Shown here piece after piece: positions 1 to 8,463 of a DNA stretch of 64,000 nucleotides (within the stretch, counting starts at the first letter, position 1; the number at the start of each line of letters is the position of its first letter). The translations under genes and the position numbers were made by a program. The stretch comes from Porphyromonas vaginalis (GTDB lineage Bacteria; Bacteroidota; Bacteroidia; Bacteroidales; Porphyromonadaceae), in the NCBI RefSeq assembly GCF_958301595.1, contig NZ_CATQJU010000001.1, positions 1 through 64,000 on the forward strand, given 5' to 3'. Under the pieces are notes generated by a model, which saw only the letters and a list, made by a program, of their open reading frames with translations, was not told the DNA's origin and searched no databases.

Positions 1-1428
1 ATGACTGACAGAGAAGCAGCCCTGCGGGCGTGGTCTGAGTGTACAGTCCTCCTCCAAGCGATGATCCAACCAGAGGTCTACAACGCTTGGTTTCCACACA
101 TCAAGCCAGTCTCACTCATCGGAGTGGAGATGACGCTCGGTGTGCCTAGTCAGTTCTTCTGTGAGTACATCGAGACACACTTCATCAATGAACTCAAGCA
201 GGTACTACAGCGCATCGTCGGTCCCAACGTAGTCCTCAAGTACAAAGCACTTGTCGACAGCGCAGCCTCGCATCGCAAGAACTCGTCCGTCACGCTACCC
301 ACACAGAGCTATGCGAGCAATGCTTATGGTGCTGCCAGCACCTATACGATCAATGCCAATGGAGCTGCAGCCGCGCTTAAGACAGAGCCACGCCAGCTGC
401 CAGACTTTGACTCGCAGCTCAAACCTCAGCTGAGCTTTGACACCTACTATCAGGGAGAGTCCAATCGTACCGCCAGCTCCATCGCACGCTCTATCGCTGA
501 GAAGCCTGGACAAGGTGCCCTCAACCCTTGCTTTATCTATGGTCCTTCGGGAGTCGGTAAGACGCACCTATGCCATGCCATCGGACTACGGATCAGAGAG
601 CTTTACCCTGAGTTCAAGGTGCTCTACGTCTCCTCTCACATGTTTGAGATGCAGTACGTCGCTGCTACAAGAGCCAATACGACCAACGACTTTATCAACT
701 TCTACCAGCAGATAGACGTTCTCCTCATCGATGACATACAGGGGCTGATCGCCAAAAAGAAGACGCAGCTCACCTTCTTCCAAGTCTTCAACCACCTCTA
801 CATGCTAGGCAAGCAGATCGTCCTGACGAGTGATACGGCACCGGTCAACCTCGCTGGGCTTGAGGAGCGCCTCATCTCGCGCATCGCAGGTAGCCTGACG
901 ATAGAGGTAGAGCGTCCAGACTACGACCTCCGCAGGGAGTACCTCCGCCACAAGAGCGAGGAGAGCGGGAGCATACTGCCCCGAGAGATGATCGACTACA
1001 TAGCCCGCACGGTCACCAGTAGCATCCGCGGCTTGCAGGGAGTCTTTTTTTCGCTCATCACTCGTGCAGCTGTCGAGGGCTGCGACATCACCTCCTCTTT
1101 TGTCAAGAAGATCGTCAGCCAGACGGTCAAGCAGGAGAAGAAAGAGATCACGGTCTCTATGATTGAGAAAATAGTGTGCGAATACTTTCACGTGCCGATA
1201 GAGCTGGTGCGCAGTCGCTCGAGAAAGGCTGACGTAGCTCAGGCACGGCAGATGATTATGTACTTTGCGAAGCGCTACACAGATCAGTCGCTCAGTGCTA
1301 TCGGCGAACTGCTCGGCGGTCGCTCGCACGCTACTGTGCTGCACAGTTGCAAGGTGGTAGAGGATCAAGCAGAGGTCTCCACGGCTTTTCGATCAGACCT
1401 CAACGCTATCGAGTCGCTGATCAAGTAA
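1..1428 (+). CDS. dnaA: Chromosomal replication initiator protein DnaA
   Basis: DnaA binds origin DnaA boxes and melts the origin in its ATP form. The 475 residues show the usual order: an N-terminal DnaB/self-interaction domain (about 10-80), a low-complexity linker rich in Ala/Ser/Asn (about 90-130), and the AAA+ domain. Walker A is GPSGVGKTH at about 181-189 and Walker B is LLIDDIQGL at about 241-249. The C-terminal helix-turn-helix carries the DnaA signature region (AIGELLGGRSHATVLHSC, about 423-440). Length is normal for the family. The ATG is the first base of the window, so any upstream box cluster or promoter is out of sight. The next gene follows almost directly, suggesting co-transcription. 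Confidence 0.98.
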   Translation: MTDREAALRAWSECTVLLQAMIQPEVYNAWFPHIKPVSLIGVEMTLGVPSQFFCEYIETHFINELKQVLQRIVGPNVVLKYKALVDSAASHRKNSSVTLPTQSYASNAYGAASTYTINANGAAAALKTEPRQLPDFDSQLKPQLSFDTYYQGESNRTASSIARSIAEKPGQGALNPCFIYGPSGVGKTHLCHAIGLRIRELYPEFKVLYVSSHMFEMQYVAATRANTTNDFINFYQQIDVLLIDDIQGLIAKKKTQLTFFQVFNHLYMLGKQIVLTSDTAPVNLAGLEERLISRIAGSLTIEVERPDYDLRREYLRHKSEESGSILPREMIDYIARTVTSSIRGLQGVFFSLITRAAVEGCDITSSFVKKIVSQTVKQEKKEITVSMIEKIVCEYFHVPIELVRSRSRKADVAQARQMIMYFAKRYTDQSLSAIGELLGGRSHATVLHSCKVVEDQAEVSTAFRSDLNAIESLIK

Positions 1429-1440
1429 TTGCCAAGCCTT

Positions 1441-2046
1441 ATGCCCCACCCCTCCCGAGCTACCGAGACTGGCTACATAGACCCCACGACGATCATTGAC
1501 GAGGGGGCGCACATTGGTGCTGGCACAACTATCTGGCACTTCTGCCACATCATGCACGATGCCGTCATCGGGGAGCAGTGCCATCTAGGACAAAACGTAG
1601 TCGTCCAGCCACATGTCCATCTAGGCGACCGCTGCCGTGTCCTGAACAATGTCACGCTCTTCACAGGAGTTTACTGCGAAGAGGAGGTTTTCTTAGGACC
1701 TTCGTGCGTTTTCACCAACGTGATCAACCCGCGTGCAGCAGTCTCACGGAAGGAGGAGTTTCGTCCCACACATATAGGCCGAGGCGCCTCTATCGGAGCC
1801 AATGCGACGATCCTCTGTGGCGTCAAGATTGGCGCTTATGCGATGATTGGCGCCGGTACGGTCGTGATCCGCGATGTGGCTCCCTACGCTCTGGTCGTAG
1901 GCAACCCAGCTCGACAGATCGGCTGGGTAAGCCAAGAGGGACACAAGCTAGACTTTTCCGAAGGTCCTTCCTGCTACGTGGCGGAGGAGCAGCGCACCTA
2001 CCACCTAAGCCCCGACGGCAACACGATAACTTGTGACAACCAATAA
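1441..2046 (+). CDS. Hexapeptide-repeat (left-handed beta-helix) acyltransferase
   Basis: About 201 residues built almost entirely of imperfect hexapeptide turns ([LIV]-G-x4), as in acetyl-CoA-dependent sugar N-acetyltransferases. Examples are IGAGTTIWHFCHI near the start and IGANATILCGVKIGAYAMIGAGTVV further on. The pattern, with YIDPTTIIDEG at the N-terminus and the VVGNPARQIGWV ending, resembles WbpD/WlbB enzymes that acetylate an amino sugar nucleotide for surface polysaccharide. The substrate is inferred only from this similarity. The reading frame also opens with TTG at 1429, abutting the dnaA stop. ATG 1441 is preferred because it sits directly before the first conserved turn. Confidence 0.85.
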   Translation: MPHPSRATETGYIDPTTIIDEGAHIGAGTTIWHFCHIMHDAVIGEQCHLGQNVVVQPHVHLGDRCRVLNNVTLFTGVYCEEEVFLGPSCVFTNVINPRAAVSRKEEFRPTHIGRGASIGANATILCGVKIGAYAMIGAGTVVIRDVAPYALVVGNPARQIGWVSQEGHKLDFSEGPSCYVAEEQRTYHLSPDGNTITCDNQ

Positions 2047-2053
2047 TCGATAT

Positions 2054-2443
2054 ATGAATATGGAAAGCAAACCAACCACTCTAACCAAGCAATACACCAT
2101 CGAGCCTAAGCATAGTGCCGCAGAGATGGGCTCAGGCGATATGCCTGTCCTCGCCACACCTGCACTGATCGCTTTTATGGAGAATGCAGCTATGCTCCTC
2201 GCCCGCAACTATACCGAGGAGGGCTCGACGACCGTCGGCACGATGATCACCACCGACCACCAGCATGCGACACCCATCGGAGAGACGATCACAGTCACAG
2301 CACAGCTCTCCTCGATAGAGGGGCGCAAGCTCACCTTTGCCATTGAGGCCACTGACCAAGCTGGCGTCGTGGCTCAAGCTACGCATGAGCGTTTCATCGT
2401 ATCGCGTCAACGATTCCTGGAGCGTTTGGGCATCAAGGAGTGA
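2054..2443 (+). CDS. Hotdog-fold thioesterase, fluoroacetyl-CoA thioesterase (FlK)-like
   Basis: A short (about 129 residues) single hotdog domain. LATPALIAFMENAA supplies the Thr and Glu, and the TDHQHATPIG segment supplies the His, of the Thr/Glu/His set known from FlK-type acyl-CoA thioesterases. The family hydrolyses small acyl-CoA esters, and the true substrate is unknown. A GTG at 2033 would extend the protein back into the preceding gene by 14 bases. ATG 2054 gives the usual family start and clears the overlap. The gene closes the dnaA-led cluster: the next 400 bases are repeat sequence. Confidence 0.8.
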   Translation: MNMESKPTTLTKQYTIEPKHSAAEMGSGDMPVLATPALIAFMENAAMLLARNYTEEGSTTVGTMITTDHQHATPIGETITVTAQLSSIEGRKLTFAIEATDQAGVVAQATHERFIVSRQRFLERLGIKE

Positions 2444-2448
2444 TTGTC

Positions 2449-2797
2449 TGGCTAAATTCTATCTCGAGGTGCTGGGAGCAGATCACTCTAGGGATAGGAT
2501 GTCTTAGTCAAACGCGATAAAACTCAATATCCACGTGGAGATTTACGAATCCCCGCGTGGCTATTTTTTTGTTCTCCACGTAGACGAGAAACATTTCCTC
2601 CGAAGTTTCATTTGATTCTTCCGAAATTTTATTTCATTCCTCCGAAGAATTTTTCCACACCCACATGGAGGTTTGAGATTTCCTACGTAGAGATCAGTTT
2701 TTTTTATGCAGCAAAAGCGTATCAAGCTCCCAGAGATCCTATTTTACAATGTAGCTGCTATAAATTTCCCAGCACCTCAAAAATAGAAATTAGCCTG
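2449..2797. repeat. CCACGTGG-rich intergenic element (variant copy) bounded by inverted ends
   Basis: This stretch between the thioesterase and valS holds no convincing gene. It contains diverged copies of the CCACGTGG motif and the TTCCGAAG-TTTCATTTGAT repeat seen in four other places of the window (about 2525-2705). The outer edges form an imperfect inverted repeat of about 28 bases: a left arm around 2449-2477 ending GAGGTGCTGGGA, and a right arm around 2768-2797 starting TCCCAGCACCTC. Such a boundary suggests a mobile or cruciform-forming unit. The right arm reaches to within a few bases of the valS promoter. Confidence 0.7.
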
Positions 2798-2806
2798 AGA
2801 TTTCAG

Positions 2807-2814
2807 TACCTTTG
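2807..2814 (+). promoter_or_regulatory. Bacteroidetes-type promoter -7 box for valS
   Basis: TACCTTTG matches the Bacteroidetes consensus TAnnTTTG and lies 28 bases before the valS ATG. No clear TTG-type -33 box is visible at the expected spacing. Confidence 0.6.
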
Positions 2815-2842
2815 TACCAAATATCACGACAGACTATAAGCA

Positions 2843-5506
2843 ATGCAAGACGATTCTATCACTTCTCAGATAACTAGTGTCTACGATCCTGCGGGTGTCG
2901 AGACTAAGTGGTACCAGTATTGGCTAGACCACAAGCTCTTTGAGGCACATGTGGATCACAGCAAGAAGCCCTACACGATCATCATGCCCCCGCCCAATGT
3001 GACAGGCGTACTGCACATGGGGCACATGCTCAATAACACGATCCAGGACATACTCATCCGTCGTGCTCGCATATCGGGTTACAACGCTTGCTGGGTGCCA
3101 GGCACCGATCACGCCTCAATTGCTACGGAGGCTAAGGTGGTAGAGCAGCTTGCCAAGCAAGGGATTCAGAAGAATCAGCTCACACGAGAGGACTTCCTCA
3201 AGCATGCTTGGGAGTGGACCGACAAGTATGGCGGCATCATCCTCAGCCAGCTACGCAGACTAGGCGTATCGTGCGACTGGAGTCGTACAGCCTTTACCCT
3301 AGATGAGGAGCGCTCGGAGTCGGTCATCAATGTCTTCTGCAAGCTCTACGAGGAGGGACTCATCTACCGTGGGGTACGCGTGGTCAACTGGGATCCCAAG
3401 GCACAGACGGCACTCTCGGACGAGGAGGTTATCTTCAAGGAGCATCAGGGCAAGCTCTACTATCTCCGCTACTTCATCGAGGGTACTGAGGATTACATCA
3501 TCGTAGCGACGACGCGTCCCGAGACAATCATGGGCGATACGGCCGTCTGCATCAATCCGACAGATCCTCGCTACCATCATCTGCGTGGTAAGCGGGTCAT
3601 CGTCCCGCTCGTGGGTCGCTCTGTCCCGATCATCGAGGATGAATACGTAGACCTAGAGTTCGGTACTGGCTGCCTGAAGGTCACCCCTGCCCACGATATC
3701 AATGACTACCAGCTCGGCATCACGCACCAGCTGGAGACGATAGACATCTTCAACAACGACGGCACACTCAACGAGCACGGCGGTAAATATGCGAGCAAAG
3801 ATCGCTTCGTAGTCCGCAAGGAGATCGTCGCAGACCTCAAAGAGGCTGGTTTGCTTGATCACGAGGAGGACTACACCAACCGCGTCGGCTACAGCGAGCG
3901 CACCGATGTAGCTATCGAGCCAAAGCTGTCGATGCAGTGGTTCCTAAAGATGTCTGAACTGGCCAAGCCCGCTCTACAGGCAGTCCTTGAGGATACCGTA
4001 CAGCTTGTACCCAAGAAGTTTGTCAACACCTACCGCTATTGGCTGGAGAACATCAAGGACTGGTGCATCAGCCGTCAGCTCTGGTGGGGACATCGCATAC
4101 CAGCCTACTACCTATCCAACGGACAGTTTGTCGTAGCCGCTACCGCTGAGGAGGCTTTGGCAAAAGCAAAGCAAGAGACAGGCGACAACAGCCTAACCCT
4201 CGAACAGCTCAACCAAGAGTCAGACTGTCTCGACACATGGTTCTCCTCCTGGCTATGGCCTATCAGCCTCTTTGGCAAGATTGACGGCTCCGAGCCTACA
4301 GAAGACCTCAAATACTTCTACCCCACCTCCGTCCTAGTCACGGGACCTGACATTCTCTTCTTCTGGGTAGCCCGTATGATCATGGCGGGGTACCACTTTA
4401 TGGGGGATCGACCCTTTGACAAGGTCTACCTAACCGGTATCGTCCGTGACGACAAGGGGCGCAAGATGTCTAAGTCACTCGGCAACTCGCCCGACCCCAT
4501 CGACCTCATGGATAAGTACGGTGCCGATGGCGTGCGCCTAGGGCTTATGATGGCGACCTCTGCCGGCAATGACCTCCTCTACGATGAGAGCCTTGTGGAG
4601 CAGGGACGCAACTTCTGCAATAAGATCTGGAATAGCTACCGCTTCCTCAAGACGCAGAGTGTCTCCGACGAAGTCGAGCCAGACGCAGCTAGCCTGATAG
4701 CTATGGAGTGGTTTGAGTCACTACTCGCCTCGACAATGAGCGAGCTGGACGACCTCTTCGACAAGTACCGCATCAGCGATGCCGTCACGCTCCTCTACAA
4801 GCTTGTCAGAGACGACTTCTCCGGCCTTTATCTAGAGGCTATCAAGCCCGCCTACGGCACCAGCATGAGTCGTGACGTCTACGAGCGAACGATCCACTAC
4901 TTCGAGCAGATCTTCATCTTGCTACACCCCTTCATGCCGTTCATCACGGAGGAGCTTTGGCAAGATGTAGCACCTCGCCAGGAGGGTGACTCCATCATGT
5001 ACGCACATCTAGACGATACGCTACAGGCTGACAAGCAGCTCCTCGCCGACATGGAGCATGCCGTGGAGCTGATTACCAAGATACGTAGTATACGCAGTGC
5101 GCATCAGATAGCAACGAAGCAGTCGCTCGCGCTCACCACCAGTGGCAAGCACCCCGAGCGTATGAGCGAGCTAGTCATCAAGTTGGCCAACCTCTCTGCC
5201 CTCACGAAGTCGGAGACGCATCAGTCGGAAGAGCATACGGCCGAGCACTTCATCATCGGCACAGTCCCCTACTCCGTCGAGCTGGCGGGTGCCATCGATG
5301 TGGAGAAGACCGTAGAGCGTCTGCGTGGCGAGCTAGAGCATCAGGAGAAGTTCCTCGCAGGAGTTCGCAAGAAGCTCTCCAACGAGAAGTTTGTCGCCAA
5401 CGCCAAGCCCGAAGTTGTCGCCCTCGAGCGCAAGAAAGAGAGCGATGCTCTGCTACGCATTGATGAGGTCCAGCAGCAGCTCAAGCAGCTCGGTGCCACC
5501 CTCTAA
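2843..5506 (+). CDS. valS: Valyl-tRNA synthetase
   Basis: Charges tRNA-Val in the cytosol. The 887-residue length is typical. Class I signatures are present: PPPNVTG followed by the HIGH-type motif LHMGHM at about 57-62, and [12 protein letters not shown] at about 540-551. Between them lies the editing (CP1) domain with ATTRPET. The C-terminal anticodon-binding domain is followed by the Val-specific coiled-coil arm ([21 protein letters not shown] and onward). A TACCTTTG promoter box lies just upstream. The SWIM-domain gene begins 27 bases after the stop and may be co-transcribed. Confidence 0.98.
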   Translation: MQDDSITSQITSVYDPAGVETKWYQYWLDHKLFEAHVDHSKKPYTIIMPPPNVTGVLHMGHMLNNTIQDILIRRARISGYNACWVPGTDHASIATEAKVVEQLAKQGIQKNQLTREDFLKHAWEWTDKYGGIILSQLRRLGVSCDWSRTAFTLDEERSESVINVFCKLYEEGLIYRGVRVVNWDPKAQTALSDEEVIFKEHQGKLYYLRYFIEGTEDYIIVATTRPETIMGDTAVCINPTDPRYHHLRGKRVIVPLVGRSVPIIEDEYVDLEFGTGCLKVTPAHDINDYQLGITHQLETIDIFNNDGTLNEHGGKYASKDRFVVRKEIVADLKEAGLLDHEEDYTNRVGYSERTDVAIEPKLSMQWFLKMSELAKPALQAVLEDTVQLVPKKFVNTYRYWLENIKDWCISRQLWWGHRIPAYYLSNGQFVVAATAEEALAKAKQETGDNSLTLEQLNQESDCLDTWFSSWLWPISLFGKIDGSEPTEDLKYFYPTSVLVTGPDILFFWVARMIMAGYHFMGDRPFDKVYLTGIVRDDKGRKMSKSLGNSPDPIDLMDKYGADGVRLGLMMATSAGNDLLYDESLVEQGRNFCNKIWNSYRFLKTQSVSDEVEPDAASLIAMEWFESLLASTMSELDDLFDKYRISDAVTLLYKLVRDDFSGLYLEAIKPAYGTSMSRDVYERTIHYFEQIFILLHPFMPFITEELWQDVAPRQEGDSIMYAHLDDTLQADKQLLADMEHAVELITKIRSIRSAHQIATKQSLALTTSGKHPERMSELVIKLANLSALTKSETHQSEEHTAEHFIIGTVPYSVELAGAIDVEKTVERLRGELEHQEKFLAGVRKKLSNEKFVANAKPEVVALERKKESDALLRIDEVQQQLKQLGATL

Positions 5507-5533
5507 GTGACACTTTGGTCAACCTAGTAACCT

Positions 5534-7246
5534 GTGGAAATCCCTCTCAGGCACTTCGAAGAGTATATCGACGAACCCATCTTAAAGCGAGGACTCTCGT
5601 ACTTTAAGAAAGGGTTCGTTCACGAGCCTGCAGAGATTCGCCCAGGCGATTACGAAGCAGTCGTAGAGGGATCTGAAGAGTACACCGTAAAGCTCTCCAT
5701 CAGAAATGGTGTTATCACAGAGCATTCGTGCGACTGCCCTTACGACATGGGGGCCGTCTGCAAGCATGTCGCTGCGGTAATCTTTTATCTAGAGCAAGAG
5801 AAGCTAGGACTTACTCAGAGCACAAAAAAGGGAAGCTCTAAAAAGGCGAAGGCCTCATCTTCTAAGCCCTCCAAGCGCAAGACTATCGCTCAGCAAGTTG
5901 ACAATCTGCTCGACAAAGTGACTCATGACGAGCTGACCCTATTCGTCCGCGAGCATGCCGCCAAGAATGCTCAATTTAGAGACTTACTGCTTGCCTCCTT
6001 TGCTCAGTACAACCCCGACGAGTCAAAGGCGCTATACGCCAAGCAGGTCAAGGCACTGATCAAGATCGCCCGCGGTAAATACGGACTTATAGATTCGTCT
6101 GGATCTAAGTATATCAGCAAAGAGATAAGCCCTATGCTAAGCTTGGCTGAGCGTTATCTAAGCCAGGGCAACCACAAGAGTGCCTTCTTCATTTGCACCG
6201 CCATAATGGATGAATTGATCTCAGCCTTGCTATGTGCGGACGACAGAGAGGGCATCCTAGGAAATACTATTTACGCAGCCTACAACACACTCTCCGCTAT
6301 TGCATCTGAAGAGCCATCTGAAGATATAAGGAAACTAATCATCAAGTATTGCTTTACCTCTTTTGACAAGCGTACCTTCGCGGGATGGGATTGGCATATT
6401 GGGCTCTTACAGCTTGCGGCTTGCATCCTAGATACAGAGGGCGAAGTGGAGGAGATCTTTAAGCGAATAAATAGCATACCTGAGTCCGATGAATATGAGA
6501 TAAAGGAGGTTCAAAAGATCAAGTACTGCATCCTATTAGAGAAGAAGGGAACTGAAGTCGCTCAGAAGTACCTCGAGCAAAACCTAGACAACCCAAGCTT
6601 CAGAGCGCAAGCTATCCAAGACGCTTTGGATCAAAAAGATTACGAGAAGGCTACCGCCTTAGCCAATGAAGGCATAGATCAGAGCTCTGGGTACCCTGGA
6701 CTAATTATCGACTGGTATGACTGGCTCTTGAAGATTGCCGAAAGCCAAAACGACACCGAGCGAATTATACTTTATGCTCGAGACCTCTTACTGGAAAGCC
6801 TCAACCCCAAGCGAGACTACTATCAGATACTCAAAGAGATAGTACCGCCCGAAGAGTGGACCGGGTTCGTTGAGACAATCGTCCAAGAGGCTATGGAGCG
6901 AAAGCCATACTATGGTGTAAACTTCGTAGCCGCCATTTTCGTGCGAGAGGAGTGGTGGAGCAGGCTCTTTGAATTAGTAAAGACAGAGTGCTCCTTAGAC
7001 CAGCTAGCGAAGTACGAAAAGCTCCTCGCACAGCATTTCCCCAGCGAGCTAGCAGATCTCTACGCAGAGCGCATCATAGAGTACGTTGAGGATCGAGTAG
7101 GGCGAGACTACTATCGCACAGCTTGCAGATATATCCGTAGGATGATCAAGCTCGGAGCTAGAGATAAGGCCGATGAAGTGATTAGTCAGCTGAGACAGAC
7201 TCACTATAGGAAGAAAGCTCTCATGGAGGAGCTAGACAACGTGTAA
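5534..7246 (+). CDS. SWIM zinc-finger domain protein
   Basis: 570 residues starting with GTG. An N-terminal SWIM zinc finger reads CDCPYDMGAVCKH (about residues 66-78), the C-x-C-xn-C-x-H pattern known in Swi2/SNF2-associated and MuDR-type proteins that bind DNA or protein. A Lys/Ser-rich linker (about 95-115) follows, then a long helical region resembling TPR-like repeats without catalytic motifs. No helicase domain is attached. The role is unknown: related SWIM proteins in Bacteroidetes and Firmicutes are uncharacterised. It follows valS by 27 bases and is closed by a good intrinsic terminator at 7367-7413. Confidence 0.75.
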   Translation: MEIPLRHFEEYIDEPILKRGLSYFKKGFVHEPAEIRPGDYEAVVEGSEEYTVKLSIRNGVITEHSCDCPYDMGAVCKHVAAVIFYLEQEKLGLTQSTKKGSSKKAKASSSKPSKRKTIAQQVDNLLDKVTHDELTLFVREHAAKNAQFRDLLLASFAQYNPDESKALYAKQVKALIKIARGKYGLIDSSGSKYISKEISPMLSLAERYLSQGNHKSAFFICTAIMDELISALLCADDREGILGNTIYAAYNTLSAIASEEPSEDIRKLIIKYCFTSFDKRTFAGWDWHIGLLQLAACILDTEGEVEEIFKRINSIPESDEYEIKEVQKIKYCILLEKKGTEVAQKYLEQNLDNPSFRAQAIQDALDQKDYEKATALANEGIDQSSGYPGLIIDWYDWLLKIAESQNDTERIILYARDLLLESLNPKRDYYQILKEIVPPEEWTGFVETIVQEAMERKPYYGVNFVAAIFVREEWWSRLFELVKTECSLDQLAKYEKLLAQHFPSELADLYAERIIEYVEDRVGRDYYRTACRYIRRMIKLGARDKADEVISQLRQTHYRKKALMEELDNV

Positions 7247-7366
7247 GTCTGAGCAGACAAACCCGTCGGGCTACGCTTATCAAGGAGCCTCATACCCTCT
7301 CACAAGACTAAACTTCTACATAAAAGGGAGTAGCCCCCAAACGGCTAACAGACCGCTGTCCATAAC

Positions 7367-7413
7367 AAGAGGCCTCAATCGCTGCGCAAAAGCGGTTGAG
7401 TCCTCTTCTTTTT
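7367..7413 (+). terminator. Intrinsic terminator after the SWIM gene
   Basis: A 17-base arm (7367-7383) pairs with 7391-7407 with two mismatches across a 7-base loop, followed by TTCTTTTT on the plus strand. It sits between convergent genes and could also slow transcription arriving from the minus strand. Confidence 0.7.
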
Positions 7414-7451
7414 GAGTCCAGCTCTTCGCAGTCAAATGAGTTGCATAGAGG

Positions 7452-8147
7452 CTAGCGGGCGGTACGGTAGGAGTCGCGGAGCTTTTGCTCGTACATACGG
7501 AGTAGCGTGGCGTCTGTGATCTCTGTGCGAATGGCACCGACGAGGGAGGCGTCGCCTGTGAGCGTTATCTCGGCAAGTAGCCACGCTATCGCCATCTGGA
7601 CGTAGTACGCATCATCGTGTTGCAATGGGGCGATATGGTCTAGTGCTGCTCTAGGGGTGCCTAGGTCGTGACGTATGAGGTCGAGCCACGCGACGATGGT
7701 GAGCCGACGTGCGTAGGGATTGGCGTCGTGAGCATGCGCAGCCACCGAGCGGAGGACTATCTGTCGCTCCGCCTCTCCCCTACTGGCCCAGCTTGCGAGG
7801 AGTTCTTTGTAGTAGTCAGGCACCGCCCAGCCGTCACAAAGTGGATAGAGGAGGGGCAGCCCTTCACTAGCGGAGGCTAGACGAGCGATGACACCTCCGA
7901 AGATGATTTTGTACTCATACCATGCGACTGCTCTCTCGTGGAGCAGGTTGACGGCTTCATCTAGTGTAAGCAAGCGACTGAGCTGCTTTACGGCATATCG
8001 TAGCCACTTCATGCGAATGCCGAGGACGCTCTCGGGTCGTGAGGAGACTTTGGTGCGTAGTGCCATAAAGGCGGCATAGTCAGGCTCACGACGCTGCTCT
8101 AGCTGTGCGAGCAGTGCGGAGGCTTCTTCAAGAGGAGACTGTTGCAT
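7452..8147 (-). CDS. AlkD-like DNA alkylation repair / HEAT-repeat protein
   Basis: 231 residues of paired helices matching the DNA alkylation repair (AlkC/AlkD) HEAT-repeat fold. Landmarks are LGIRMKWLRYAVKQL, the W-Y-EYKIIFGGVIARL segment, then CDGWAVPDYYKELLASW and YARRLTIVAWLDLIRH. The family includes monofunctional alkylpurine glycosylases and inactive scaffolds, and activity cannot be judged here. The ATG at 8147 and codons 2-4 (Gln-Gln-Ser) lie inside the right end of a 175-bp inserted element (8135-8309). Removing the element and one target duplication restores an in-frame ATG at 8327 encoding Met-Thr-Pro-Thr joined to the same Pro-Leu-Glu-Glu, so the insertion swapped four codons for four others. 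Confidence 0.75.
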   Translation of the reverse strand: MQQSPLEEASALLAQLEQRREPDYAAFMALRTKVSSRPESVLGIRMKWLRYAVKQLSRLLTLDEAVNLLHERAVAWYEYKIIFGGVIARLASASEGLPLLYPLCDGWAVPDYYKELLASWASRGEAERQIVLRSVAAHAHDANPYARRLTIVAWLDLIRHDLGTPRAALDHIAPLQHDDAYYVQMAIAWLLAEITLTGDASLVGAIRTEITDATLLRMYEQKLRDSYRTAR

Positions 8148-8309
8148 AAAGGCGAATCGCTGTGTTGCTTTCGGGACTCGGCTTCGGTCACATACGGAGG
8201 TATGCTCCCTTCAGACCTCACCCTCAGCGCCTTGCGCTTCATCCTTTCTGCAAAGTCTAGACAATCTTGCAAGCAAGATTGTGAGACTGTTGACTTTTGC
8301 AACAGTCTC
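8135..8309 (-). mobile_element. 175-bp MITE-like element, copy 1 (target duplication AAGAG)
   Basis: Exactly 175 bases, with 12-base inverted ends GAGACTGTTGCA / TGCAACAGTCTC. It is flanked by a perfect 5-base direct repeat AAGAG (8130-8134 and 8310-8314). It is about 95% identical to the copy at 32713-32887, in opposite orientation. It contains no transposase frame. An internal near-palindrome (ACAATCTTGC-aAGCAAGATTGT type, about 8262-8284) and a second copy of the terminal decamer create hairpins near one end. Its ATG-containing end supplies the start of the AlkD-like gene. Ends of 12 bp and a 5-bp duplication fit what I recall for IS1126-type elements of Porphyromonas. The parent is not in this window. 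Confidence 0.9.
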
Positions 8310-8361
8310 AAGAGGTGTGGGTGTCATAAGGCGGGTGTGTAGCAAGTTTCTCCAAATAGCA

Positions 8362-8398
8362 CAGTCCCCCATATACGATCCGTGTATATGGGGGACTG
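8362..8398. terminator. Perfect 15-bp stem-loop downstream of cbiK-like gene
   Basis: CAGTCCCCCATATAC (8362-8376) pairs perfectly with 8384-8398 around a 7-base loop. It lies about 65 bases beyond the stop of the minus-strand CbiK-like gene. No U-run follows on either strand, so it may be a terminator of the Bacteroidetes kind or a 3'-end stabiliser. A smaller hairpin (GTGGAG / CTCCAC, about 8421-8435) lies between it and the gene. Confidence 0.5.
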
Positions 8399-8463
8399 AT
8401 TACATGATGCCACCGTGAGCATGTGGAGAGCCTCCACAGTCACTTAGTGATATGTGCTTGAGA

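Noticed and set aside
805-1368. 187-codon minus-strand frame inside dnaA
   Set aside because: Antisense to the conserved AAA+ and DNA-binding domains; no motifs.
2651-2659. Possible DnaA box (TTTTCCACA) and origin near dnaA
   Set aside because: A single imperfect box within a repeat; no cluster of boxes or AT-rich unwinding region is visible.
2612-2839. 75-codon frame before valS
   Set aside because: Lies in repeat sequence and reads across the valS promoter; low-complexity translation.
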